Translations under genes and position numbers: made by a program
Notes under the pieces: generated by a model
Database searches by the model: none
The model's input: the letters and a program-made list of their open reading frames with translations, nothing else
Told to the model about the DNA's origin: nothing
Part shown: piece after piece, positions 20,506-33,164 of the stretch
How positions within the stretch are numbered: the stretch's first letter is position 1
Layout of the letters: every line of letters starts with the position of its first letter
Origin: Liolophura sinensis
Taxonomy: Eukaryota > Mollusca > Polyplacophora > Chitonida > Chitonidae
Assembly (NCBI RefSeq): GCF_032854445.1
Contig: NC_088300.1
Coordinates: 48,851,682-48,911,681 of the forward strand
DNA: 60,000 nt
Direction of reading: 5' to 3'

Positions 20506-23500
20506 GTATTTGCTTATTTTACTGTCATCAAATGATGTACCTGTGTTTGACAGTACTTGCTTATTTTGCTGTCACAAATTGATGTGCCTGTATTTGACAC
20601 TTATACCTTCACGTACAAAACTCAAAGTGCGCTATAGCTAACACCATCATTTATGGCCGAAAATTAAATGTAGAATTTATGTCATATAATTTAAAAGCCA
20701 AATCAGGGGTAAGGAACAGTAGGGATGAAACATATATGTTTACTGCGTTTTTGATTTTTGATGAATCTTTTGTCGATGATTCAGATTGCATCATCATATA
20801 TTTACATTAACATTACTTTTTTTTTTTTATATTTTGAAAGTTTCATTCTTTAGCCTTACTCCACCATACCTGAAATGCATAAGCAAATGTATGATAGCTT
20901 TTAATAATGTCTAAAACTTACAATTATAATGATATATCAGAGGAATTTTATTCAACTCCTTTGCAGATAATTTCCATCACCAGGAAAGTTGTTGTACATG
21001 TAATTCACTTTTGTTTTTAAAGATATAACATTTTGATACTAAGAAATATGCAGAAATATATACTGACACCTCAGTGTGGAAGTCAGTGCCTGTATTGCAT
21101 GTACCACACATTCTGGCTAAATGTAATTTTAAAAATACTGACTATTTTCTGCACTTTAAATTACAGAAATTGCCATTTTATCTAGATGTATTTATTTTGC
21201 TTCAAAATGGTGTTTTGTATATGGTACACCACAAGATAAGAATCTGGGCTGATTCCAGAAAGTCATTTCTGACAAGTCAAAATTTTAAAATCTGATTTTA
21301 GACCTTTTTTTGTGACTGTGTAAATTAAAATTTTTGACCACCTGACAAATGTGATCAGAGGACAGATGTGTATAAATTTCTTTTCCTAGTGCTGAACACT
21401 AAGCATTGTGAGGAGGATTTAAATTTTGACCTAAGTTAGAAAAGGCTTTGTAGAATTGGCCCCAGATTTCATTATTCACCATTTCATTGACAGTAAATAT
21501 GGTATCATGGCGTCTGTTATGAAAATCTGAAAGTTTAATTTTTTTATTTAAGTATCAAATATAATTATTATAGTGAATTATAGTTACTGATATTGATACT
21601 AATGAGTAATAGTCAGGACAAGAATTAAAATGTAATATATCTTCTGCAAAATATATTAAATGCTTGGTTGTTCAAAAACTCAGTTCAGAGAAAGTCATGT
21701 ATGCTTTAAATCCTCAAACATTGCATTGAAAGTTTTAAAACTTAAATAGCATATGTTTCTTACATTTACAAGTGTTAACAAATACATCCTATGGAGATGG
21801 TCATAGTCTTTCCAAACATGATATGAATATATTTTTTTTTTTGTTTTCCTAATCTATTTTTCCAAGATTTTGTATCTATTATATTAATATTCAAACTTTC
21901 AAGTATAGACATAATTTCCTGACAATTCAGATGGTATTGTGTCTTTCTGTGGTTGACCGATTTCCTTTGTTTTCTTAATTAAAACAACAAATTGATGTTA
22001 AGCAGCACTTGGTACTTCAAACGCAAGTACAAAAAAAGTTGAAAATAGTAGATATAGGTAGGTAGTTTGCAACAGTGTTGTCCGTAACATATAAAGGTAC
22101 TGTATATAGCTGAGTACTTAGTACATGTACTGTGCAAGTATTCTCATACTTTGTCACATTTGTACATATATGCCACTACTTCTTCCTGTGTGGTGGAGAT
22201 TTAAGTTGAATCCAACAATTATTTTGAATTTAAAATCTACAAACATAAAATTAATAAATAACTAATGGCTGGTTATTATTGTTTAAAAAAAAAAGCTGCT
22301 CATGGTTTATTGGAAATATTAAGAGGAAAGAAGAAAAGAAGATAATGTGTAGAACATAGTATGAGGTATGTTTGCTTTTCTTTATTCAAGAAATACATAC
22401 TTCACCAAAGCTGTTTAATCTTTCATAAGAAACAGCATTTTATACATCCAGCATTGGAACACAATGTTTGTGTAAAGGATAGGACTGAATGCTCTGAAAG
22501 TTGTGTGTACCAGGTGTTATGTGTTCATAGGACAGATGTTTGTGTCATGGGCGGATGTTTGTGTCTTGGGTGGATGTTTGTGTCATGGGTGGGGTTCACG
22601 AAGAGAGGGACTATTAGCATCTTATACATGTAATGAGTAAAGTTTCTGGCATGTCTGGGTTAAAAATTTATGGTTCGTCTTAGTAAAAAAATAAGTGGAG
22701 TGTAAATGTACATTAGATATATAGGCTAAAAATGTTAAAGGTTAAGAGTGGATAGGTGTAACCTTAAGTAATTATCAGACTTAACAAAATGATATGGCAG
22801 GTAAAACATCTGTCTCATACTGGTAATTCTTGATTTAGGAGAGCTTCTGTTTTTCATCGTTAGCTGGAATGTGAGTAGGAGGAATGGTGAAAGAGAATCT
22901 CCTGTGTGGGTTTAAAATCCAAGAGGGGAGAAATTTATATGAGCCAATGAAAGGTCAATGAGCATAGCATGAACTGTTACGATTAACAGTTGCCATAACT
23001 CCCACCTGGTGGGATATGCTCCGGGTCATTTGAACCAGCCTTAACAAGGCCATTAGGTTATTTGACCACTGGTCATATTGACCAGTCTTAGTTTTACTAA
23101 TTGCTCGTTCCAATGACCCTTTTCTTTCCGGTTCCTACCGTGGATTAACATTTTAAAGAAAGGCCATCAAGCAAGAACACAAGCAGATTAAAGCAGTGTC
23201 CTTCCCACTCACTCAGCTAAGGTGTCACTCACTGTCTACCAGAGTCTATCAATCTGTCCTATAATGAGATATGACTCCCACTGATTAAACATTCCTCTAA
23301 TATCTAGGCTAATGCTTGACCACCGCTGTCCTTGATGTCCAGTGTAATAGACTGAGGTCAGTTATAAATAGCCATTTGAATGGCCGTGATCAACTGGAAA
23401 GAAGGCCTAATACAGCCATTCTTTTACATCCTAGATGCAGAGCTGTACAATATTCAGATCACTGGCACTGTGTAGGCAATGTGGAAACAGCGAGCTAGGT

Positions 23501-24610
23501 CAACATGCAATCAATATTTAAGATACATGCAGGACTGATGGCCGTTAACAGTGATCACATACCTAAGGGGTAGTCTGTGCTCACTATGCCGATGTATGCT
23601 CGTCTTCCTTGTTCAATATGCTGTTAAATCTTGCCACTGTTATCCTACACTGCACAGGTTGTTTCATGTTTGCCATATTGATTAAGGCTATTGTTAAAGC
23701 TTAAACGCACATTGGTCCTAATTCTGAAATCCTAAACTGCAACATTTTTGGACAGGTGTATTGATTTGCAGCCTTGGGAGAAATTAATTCATATTAATTC
23801 ACATATTGTGAATGGTTATGAAGTTTTAATACATGTATACACATACTCATGTGTAAAATGGTTGAACTGATCATATTCGGTTTTCTTAATTATTGTTTCA
23901 TTTTTAACAATTAGAGCCACATCTTTTATTGATGGTGTGTAGGCGGGTGACACGTAAAATGACACACAGTTGTACATGTGTTTGAAGGAGTCCTGGGGAA
24001 ACATAATGGTTAGGATTTTAAACAGCAACTGACCCATTTTCTCACATCTTGTCTCAAGCATCCTGAACAAGTATACAATGTATGTTCTCTTATCTATCTG
24101 AGTACATGTATAAGAACAGATGTCAGCACATGCCTGTATGCATGTCTGTATACTCTTCCAATTCTTAATTTTGACCAGACTTTAAGATTTTAGAATTTTG
24201 GGACTTTGACATGGGTTTTAAAATGATTTAACATCTTCAAAAATTTATCCACAAGAGATCAAAGAAAAACTGAAATAAAAACAAACATGTTTTGTCCAGA
24301 ACAACTCCAGCACAATGTTTTGTATACTTAATAAGACTGTATTTACAAAACATAAAATATTTATATGTACTGTGTATCGTAATTTCACAAACCAAATTTT
24401 CCCATTTTATCTCCATTTTAAAAACAGTTTAAGTATAAATATTATATACCATCTGAAAGATCTAGCATTCCGCTTTTCAAATTTGTATTCAAGTGCAATT
24501 TTTTAAAATCACCTTGAATGATGATGATAAATTATTAACAACGTATGCCTGATTGGAGCTAAGTAGTCATATTTGGGCAATTTAGCTATTCTTCCATATT
24601 TGGTTAAACC
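20506..24610. other. No further exon recognised; probable intron
   Basis: AT-rich sequence with short open frames only. A three-copy G/T-rich repeat of about 20 bases (GGATGTTTGTGTCTTGGGTG) lies at 22524-22593. No acceptor and open frame with a phase-0 start for the 20401-20499 exon stood out. Confidence 0.45.
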
Positions 24611-24621
24611 ATTTCCTCATG

Positions 24622-24754
24622 CCAGCAACCTGTGGATGGTCGTGGGCTTTCCCTGGGCTATGCCCAGTTTCCTCTCACCATAATGTTGGCTGCCGTCATA
24701 TAAGTGAAATATTCTTGAGTACGGCGTAAAACACCAATCAAATAAATAAATAAA
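24622..24754 (+). mobile_element. 5'-truncated SINE with TSD
   Basis: It begins within the body (CCAGCAACCTGTGGATGGTC) and continues to TTGAGTACGGCGTAAAACAC and (AAAT)n. TCCTCATG flanks both sides (24614-24621 and 24755-24762). Loss of the tRNA head with an intact tail and TSD indicates target-primed reverse transcription. Several CpGs have decayed (GTCATATAAG for GTCGTATAAG). Confidence 0.9.
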
Positions 24755-25847
24755 TCCTCATGTAGACTTAAACAGCCCACATGTTTAAAACCGATTTGAA
24801 CAAGCCTATCATCATTAGGAACTAACGTATGTTTATTGCCATAGAAGGAACATATGTGTTAAAGTATTTTAATACATATTTGAAAACAGCATTGCCAGTA
24901 TCAATCATTTCTGGTGATGTATTCTTTTTCATACAATACTTTCAAGCCATTATAACTGTTGTTCCCTTCACAGCTGCTTCTGTTTCTCATTGACCCTACC
25001 TTTCTCCCTCATATCCTCACCACACCATAAGTAACTTAAGCCTTAATGTTTAATAGGGTTTCCCATATAAGATAATTAAGCAGCCCAACAGATTTGGTAC
25101 TGGAGGCAAGTATCATCAGTGAATTTGATAACGTTGGTGGGCAATTGAACACCCACTCCCCCCTCTCATCATTAACAAACCTAACATGAACTATTTGCTC
25201 AAAAAAGAGGAATATAACCCAAGACATGCCTGTAATGTGGATGGCCCTTATAAATTACATAACATATCTATATTCAAAATGAGCTTTAAGAATTTAATAA
25301 GCAATAACACAAAAATAATAAATCAATAAATAAATAAATAAAGGGGCCTCAATCAGTGATGTACTTGTCTTTTTACACCTTCATTTAATAATTACTAGAG
25401 TTCTAGATATTGTATTGGTTTCACATTTAAGCTTTCGATGTATATATGTATATTTGTTTTTATTTCCCCCAAAATACTGTAAATTTAATTGACATGTACA
25501 TCTTGATAATGTCTGTACCTTGGATCAAAATACTGACTATCCAAACTAAATATATTATTTTTATTTCCAACATCAATTTTTTCAAGAATAAACAGTTAAA
25601 AGGAACTGTTTGGAGAATTGGATATTTGAATCTTTGCCACTGTATTATCTTACATATACATGTATCAGGCTGGGTGAAGCTCTTAAATAATATATAAATT
25701 TTCTGAATTTTTCGATATTTCATTTTTACCTAAATTTTGTGTTAAATGTACATATACACATTTTTTTAGTACAGAAAACCCATATATGTGCATTACTTTT
25801 TTACATGTTAGGCTGATTGTCCAGTGTATTCATTTAATTGCACTGTC

Positions 25848-26009
25848 CCGTAAGTGGGAAGGTCTGCCAGCAACCTGCGGCCGATCATGGGCTTTCCCCC
25901 TGGACTCTGCCTGATTTCCTCCCACCATAATGCTGGCCATCGTTGTATGTATAAGTGAAATATTCATGAGAACGGCCTAAAACGCCACTAAAATAAATAA
26001 ATAAATACC
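25848..26009 (+). mobile_element. 5'-truncated SINE with probable TSD
   Basis: It starts at CCGTAAGTGGGAAGGTCTGC and runs through CTCCCACCATAATGCTGGCC to CTAAAATAAATAAATAAATA. The flanks are TGCACTGTC (25839-25847) and TGCGCTGTC (26010-26018), one mismatch. CpG decay is visible (GCCATCGTTG for GCCGCCGTCG). Confidence 0.85.
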
Positions 26010-26019
26010 TGCGCTGTCT

Positions 26020-29000
26020 CACAAGCATTAATTTTTTCACAATAAAGTTACTTAGCACAAGTTATCTGGCTGTGTTTATAGCGCTGCGATTACATATGTG
26101 GCTGGCTTTCTCATATGAGTTATCCTCACTCAGACTAGCAGTTAGAATATAAAGCTGATTGCTGTTCTATGAGACCATAAACACGCCCGATTTAGCTGCT
26201 GTAATAGACACTCAATGACGGCCACTGGTCGAGAAATAGATCGTAAGCTCCTAACTCAAAGATAAAATCTGTCACACACAGCTGTTTACTTCAAGTGGGT
26301 TATGAGCTGTATAAATAACTTGTTACAGATACATGTTTAGGCCACACATAACATGTAGGAAAGCTGATTGCTAACACTAAGACTGCTTGGCTTAATTATT
26401 AAATTTTGGATATATGGGTATCATTCCAGGTGGAAATACAATGGCGGTTTAAGCATTCCTGGATGCATGGCAGCTTTGTTACTCTAATCATTAAAACGTG
26501 GTCCTTTTGGGTGTTCTACAAAATGCATGTCGTAAAAGCTTTAACATCATATACCTATGTCTTATCTGGGACTGTTAACATAGTCCCAGGTTTTAATTAG
26601 TTGACACATGTGCTAAATGTGTAATCCAAGGATTTCCACAAAAATCGAATACTTACACCTACATGTACTTGTATGAGCTGTGAATGTTATGAAAATGGTA
26701 AAAAAAATCTAGTCAGCATGCAGAGTTGTCAGGTACATTAGGTCTACATTTATACTCATAACTGTCAAGGTGTCCAGTGTGTTCAATATGTACGTCACAG
26801 TGACAGATATTTGCATGGAATAACACATCAAGAGGATATGCCATGTGAAATATTTAAAAAAATATTCATGATGAATGACTTGTTCTCTTGCTTTATATGC
26901 TTTTTTAGTTCTTTGGTAGTTTGTGTTGATTAATTTAAATTTGTAAAATCGATTTTGGACTCAAATATTTGTGGACATTGTGGTATACTGAAATTAAATT
27001 TCACATAAACTACCATTTTATGATAAAAAAAAAAAATTAGATTTTAACAAAATTCAAATTTCACTAGAATATGCATTTCATTAAAATTCAGAATTTAATT
27101 TTCAAATTGAAATATGCTTTTAAGATGTGCTGTATTTATAATATCAGACTTTTAACAGCTTGATCTGGATTTGAAAATACGCATACCTTCATACACATAA
27201 ACTGACTGCCAGCTCTCGTATAGGTTTCTCAACATCTACTAAGGCCATTCATGAAATCTGCAATAGAATAATCAATATAGTAAGGTGGCAGATGGCTCAG
27301 CCGAGATCCAGCTTGATGATGTGTTTGTAGCCTGGGCGGGCTGTGTGTGACACTTTGTGCTTATATACATTTAACAGTTGTATGAGCTGTGGATATAGCT
27401 TGAATTTGAATAAATGACAGTTGATATATACATATTGTCATAGTACACTGGGCTAGGTATACATTACAAGTTCAAAGTTGACCAACATAACTGTGCGCTG
27501 GGCATGGGGCTATATTTCTTCATAAAAAGCGGTGTCAAATACAGGGTCAGTTAAAAAAAAAACCTAAAAAAAAAAACAAAACAACAAAAAAACACAGACT
27601 ATGATAGCTGTGGCAACTCGTCCACTTCAGTCATAATTTGTGATATTGTTGTGACCTTACAGACACTGTATTGTATTTATCTATTTATTCATTTGATTGG
27701 TGTTTTATGCCGTACTCAAGAATATTAACACTGTGTTGTAATGTCATAGTGCAATTAAAAGGGTGTAATGGATGGTATAGTGACATGGCGAATAAATAGC
27801 AGAGTGGAGAGTATCTAATGTTATTGAACACATTGGGCGTCCTTGAAAAGGTCAATAAGATTTTCTACCGACAATATGCACTGTCGATATTAACGATAGT
27901 ATTTTACTGTAGAATTTAATTTCTACTCTTTCTGCCATGTAATGGAAATGTGGGCATACCAAGCTACTCCTGTGTATTTTAGGAATCCAGATTTTATACA
28001 AAGCTGTTGGTGGGAAATGCAATTTCATAACCTGTTCAACTGATCAGTTGACCAAATAACAAAGGCTATTGATTTTATAGACCATGTTTTACTGGTCAAA
28101 GGTCAGAGGCCAGTTTGGACACCATTTCTATTTAACAAGCTGGAAAATGAGATGGCTATTTTGGACACACTGTTTAACTGAACGTAAGGAAAATGACATG
28201 TTAACTGGGCACCCTAATTTAACAGAAGTTTACAGAAAAGCTTGAGGGTTGAGCAGGTGTCACTTTTGACAACATGATTAAATAACTAATGCGAGGAAAG
28301 GCCATGATATTTGAAGGGCTATCATTCCTGATTTTCAGCTGATTCCTGACTGTACAGCTCCTATATATGAGTATTTGTTCATTTCACTTTTGTTCAAAAC
28401 CTGTCCAAATATGGTTATTATGGCCGTTATGTTATCATTATTATAGGCCTCGGCTAGTCATGTCTGCTGACATTTCAGTTGGTGGGTCAGTCTGAAGGTG
28501 TTTGTTTCCAGAACAATCAATTGAGTAAAAAACAACACACAAATAATGTGGGGAAATTGTCATCTGTAAAGTTCAAATGTAATATGTTAATTGTCCATGA
28601 TGCAGACATATTGTACATGCACGTGTACGTTGAACATTAATACGTAGAACACAAGTGTCCTGGAGACAGCGGCTATGCCAGATACCTTAGCGGATGGGGT
28701 AATGAAATGAATACCACAGGACATACTATACACAATAACCTGATCCACGTATCTCCTACCTGTTCCACCTACACATTTCTCAGTAGGTCATGTCTGTACG
28801 AACCGGAACACTTCCTGTGCATAGCTGTGGTAGTCCAGAAGCCAGACAGAATTGTCTCCCCTTAAAAAACCTAATGGCATGGTTAGTCTGAATTTATTTC
28901 AAAGTTTAGTGATATAATTTTTTCTGTGGTTAAGACGATACGTGTAAAGTTGTGTGGGAAGCATGGTTTTGTCAGAATCAGTATATGTATTTGTTAAATT

Positions 29001-29200
29001 TGTACTTGTATATGACCAATAGTCACAGTGACAAAATGTATGTTGAAAAAAGAAAATTATACCATGCCTAGACAGCAGGATTAGTTTGAAATATGTTTGG
29101 TGTACATGTATAGGAATCAAACCATGTCTGCGAAATCAACCAAATATGTACAAATGGTAGCATATAGTTTTGTTTTTTTTTTTAAACTGATACATGAATG
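26020..29200. other. No gene recognised; simple A-rich tract and a SINE tip
   Basis: An A-rich tract lies at about 27552-27595. A minus-strand SINE 3' tip occupies 27675-27726 (AAATGAATAAATAGATAAA tail, TTGAGTACGGCATAAAACAC when read minus). No exon with paired splice sites was found. Confidence 0.5.
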
Positions 29201-29204
29201 TGAT

Positions 29205-29520
29205 GACTGCTTCGGTGGCAATGATTAGAGCGTCTGCTGTGAAGTTGCTAAACCTCCCGAGTTGGGTCATACCAATGACTTTAAAAATGTTACTTGCTGG
29301 TGCCTTGCTTGGCACTCAGCACAGAGGTTAGAGCAAAGAAACATGACAGGTTGACCCAGTGTCAGTATAACACGACTGGGTTGGATGGCATGTCCAGTGT
29401 CTTCGGCATGATACTTCACTTTGGCGGCATGGTTTCACCCTGCAACAAGAAGACAAAATATATGCCTCATCATCGTCATATGACTGAAGAATTATTAAGT
29501 ATGATGTTAAACCCCAAGCA
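29205..29520 (+). repeat. Decayed copy of the second SINE family
   Basis: The order of elements matches 7045-7415: GGTGGCAATGATTAGAGCG (A-box region), TCCCGAGTTGGGTCATACC, TTACTTGCTGGTGCCTTGC, CATCGTCATATGACTGAAGA, then ATTATTAAGTATGATGTTAA and ACCCCAAGCA. CGTCGT at the 3' end has become CATCGT, and GTACGACG has become GTATGATG, consistent with methylation-driven decay. The 86-codon open frame over it is incidental. Confidence 0.8.
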
Positions 29521-31204
29521 TATATACATACATATACATGAATGTGATAGCTGACAGGACCACACCAGATGTTAGCCACATAGCCCAGTTTTCAAAGTGA
29601 CTGGCGAAGTGCACTACCGATTAAGTCTCAAATAATTTTCTTTCTGCATGTCTTAATATACATTCAGTATATTTTTGATCTTTTTTTCTTACTTTGTAAA
29701 CAGTAGGACAGGATGTAAAGAAAAGGGATTCCCAGAAAACTGGAAGAATTGAAAAATAAAGTGTCAAGATGGCAAAATAATCATTTTGAAATACACATGG
29801 TTGTACATCTTATTACTTTTTTTATAATCTTATCGATGGCTAACAAAAAGGGACAATTTACTGCAAGTATCACAGTTTTGTGAAAGGCGAATTTTGCCAG
29901 TCTGTTTAACCATTAGAGTACACATACATGACATTTTGTAGTTCCAAGGATAAATTAAGATTAAAGGACTTCTTTTATACACAATTTTCTTTTATATGTC
30001 ATGCCCTCAGAAATTTCCCCATTGGTTTTGCCATAATAGATGATTGTTACTAGATTTTGATGAATATGACAGTGATGAATGTACAAAAATGTTGCTGAAC
30101 AAGAGGAAAAAATGAAGCACTGCTGCAGCTCTCTTTTTTTTTGTTCATCATGCAGATATGTAACAGACTTGTGCTTATGAATAATACTTATAATTGACAG
30201 ATTTAGAACACAAAAAGTTAAGTGCTGACGTATATTCACACATCATAGTCTTTGAAAAATATTTAACAGAATTCCGGTTGTGTGGACCGGGTTATGTGCA
30301 CCTCTGCGTATGTTGTCAGTACAATTGTGGGGGTTTTTTTTCGTTGTTTTTTTTTTTTTTTGTTCGTTTCGGCCCATCCTTTAAGCTGATTTATGTCACT
30401 TACATGTATGTTATACTCATTTAAAATTGTAAATCATTAATCTTTTCCTGAAGGAATTTAACTCCCACACATCTGCTTATTGCTCGAAAGAATCTGTGCA
30501 TCGCCTGGCAAACTTAACTACCGTATGGTACTTCAGTAGTTTTGAATTCCAATGCTATGGCTTTATACAAGGAGAGCTCTTTTGTACACGCCTTTTACTA
30601 TTAAAATTGCTAGTTTGGTTTTTACATTTAGCTATTTTTTAGTTTACCTTTGCAACAGCCTTTTATTACTCTTCTTCTCCACAGTTTTAGGAAGAATTGT
30701 TTTTTTTTCCTTTCCGTTTTTTTTTGACATAAATAAATTTAACAAACACCTTTTTTTTATTTGATGTGAACTGAATGGTAAAAGTAATGTATCAAAAACA
30801 ATATTTCTTTTACTGACTGGAAAATAAATTATTTATTAAGATCATGAAGTCCTTAACTGGACCAAATAATAAAGCTGATGTTAATATGAAACTGTGCATA
30901 GACTCATTGCTAAAATCAGCTGAAGTCAGTTGAAATGTTTGAAGAAATTGGGCAGATGTGTGTGTAGGTAGTGGTGAATGAATAACCTGCGTGGGTAGGG
31001 AATTTTGTGGGTGTTTCATTGTGAGACATGAAATCTAATAGATGTACAGGTCAACATAACAATCTCTAGATGTCATGAAGTGCTGTCTGGTATCCTGTAC
31101 CCAGGCACACACTTCATGTATTGATTCATGTAGACATAACAGTTCAGATTTCACACACGTGTTGCATGTGTGATGATGGTAGATAATCTTAATCTTGGGT
31201 GTAA

Positions 31205-32217
31205 ATTGTGTGTAACCTCACCTCATAAGATGGAGGTCTCAGGTAGCATGTAATCCTGATTGACTGTGTGACATCACATCATAAGATGGAGGTCTCAGGT
31301 AGCATGTAATCCTGATCGACTGTGTAACCTCACCTCATAAGATGGAGGTCTCAGGTAGCATGTAATCTTGATCGACTTTGTGACATCACATCATAAGATG
31401 GAGGTCTCAGGTAGCATGTAATGTTGATCGACTGTGTGACATCACATCATAAGATGGAGGTCTCAGGTAGCATGTAATGTTGATCGACTGTGCGACGTGA
31501 CATCATAAAATGGAGGTCTCAGGCAGCATGTAATGTTGATCGACTGTATGACATCACATCATAAGATGGAGGTCTCAGGCAGCATGTAATGTTGATCGAC
31601 TGTGTGACATCACATCATAAGATGGAGGTCTCAGGTAGCATGTAACGCTGATTAAACTAGGTGTACTCTCACCTCATAAGATGGAGCTCTGGAGGTCTCA
31701 TGTAGCATGTAATGTTGATCGACTGTGTGACGTGACATCATAAAAATGGAGGTCTCAGGCAGCATGTAACGCTGATTAAACTAGGTGTACTCTCACCTCA
31801 TAAGATGGAGCCCTGGAGGTCTCAGGTAGCATGTAATGTTGATCGACTGTGTGACGTCACATCATAAAATGGAGATCTCAGGCAGCATGTAATGTTGATC
31901 GACTGTATGACATCACATCATAAGATGGAGGTCTCAGGCAGCATGTAATGTTGATCGACTGTATGACATCACATCATAAGATGGATGTCTCAGGCAGCAT
32001 GTAATGTTGATCGACTGTATGACATCACATCATAAGATGGAGGTCTCAGGCAGCATGTAATGTTGATCGACTGTATGACATCACATCATAAGATGGATGT
32101 CTCAGGCAGCATGTAATGTTGATCGACTGTGTGACATCACATCATAAGATGGAGGTCTCAGGTAGCATGTAACGCTGATTAAACTAGGTGTACTCTCACC
32201 TCATAAGATGGAGCTCT
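31205..32217 (+). repeat. 56-bp satellite array, about 18 copies
   Basis: The consensus unit is GTGTGACATCACATCATAAG, ATGGAGGTCTCAGGTAGCAT, GTAATGTTGATCGACT. Most copies keep one CpG in GATCGACT inside an otherwise CpG-poor domain. A longer variant, GATTAAACTAGGTGTACTCT followed by CACCTCATAAGATGGAGC, recurs at about 31650, 31773 and 32175, showing local block duplication. Two copies contain GACGTCACATC or GACGTGACATC, CRE-like sites made by chance in the repeat. Confidence 0.95.
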
Positions 32218-32504
32218 ATGATATTGTCAACTTTCTATACTGGGCAGGCCTGCCATACGTATAGTTTAATTACCAAAAGTGCTTAAACAACATGCTTAAT
32301 AATAAAGAGAAAAGCTGATAATACTGAGGTTTCAAATTATTAATTAAATTTCAATGTATACTACAGAGTGATTTAACCAATTCTAAGAAAAAAACTTTTA
32401 GTGCTGTATATAGCTTTCATGGAACCCCCTTTGGACAAAAGGTGATTTTAATACATTCTGTGAATTCAAAATTCCAGATTGTTTTACAATGTTGGGATAG
32501 CTGT

Positions 32505-32523
32505 GGGGGGGGGGGGGGGGGGG
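32505..32523 (+). repeat. Poly-G run of 19
   Basis: Nineteen consecutive G residues could form a G-quadruplex. Length is likely unreliable and it lies 440 bases from the assembly gap. Confidence 0.95.
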
Positions 32524-32964
32524 ATCATAGTGCATGATTACATTTTTTGATAAACTGCCTTGGATTTAAATTGTTGTGCAAAAATGTTGTGCATGTAATA
32601 CATTGTGATAAACACCAATAAAATATATATCAAATGAGAGAAAAAAATATGCATTCATTTCATGGTTATATATATTAGCTGAGGGGTAATTGTCCAGTGA
32701 TAGTACTGAGGGAAAATTGTTCGTAGGGGAAATGTCTGGCTGTGCTCTGCATTTCATGATTTTAATTGTCTGTATGAAATGAAGTGTATTTACACTAGGA
32801 GAACACATTCGGGTAATTTCAAACACTCCTCACTTAAAAGAGTTTTAGGCATGTGACCACCAGGCCAAGATCAGAACAATCACAGTAAATAGAATTTTTG
32901 ATTCAGGGGAAGCTACTGTGTGTATTCATGACCAGATACTCACCCAGGAACTTTTACGTGAAAT

Positions 32965-33164
32965 NNNNNNNNNNNNNNNNNNNNNNNNNNNNNNNNNNNN
33001 NNNNNNNNNNNNNNNNNNNNNNNNNNNNNNNNNNNNNNNNNNNNNNNNNNNNNNNNNNNNNNNNNNNNNNNNNNNNNNNNNNNNNNNNNNNNNNNNNNNN
33101 NNNNNNNNNNNNNNNNNNNNNNNNNNNNNNNNNNNNNNNNNNNNNNNNNNNNNNNNNNNNNNNN
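32965..33164. other. Assembly gap of 200 N
   Basis: Exactly 200 unknown bases. The left edge AACTTTTACGTGAAAT and the right edge AACTTTTTACATGAAATTAC are nearly the same sequence, so the gap may be artificial (see findings). Open frames across it are meaningless. Confidence 0.99.

Noticed and set aside
31205-32217. CRISPR-like array (regular 56-bp period)
   Set aside because: There are no unique spacers; the whole unit is repeated, so it is an ordinary satellite in eukaryotic DNA. The same applies to the 29-bp array at 47.3 kb.
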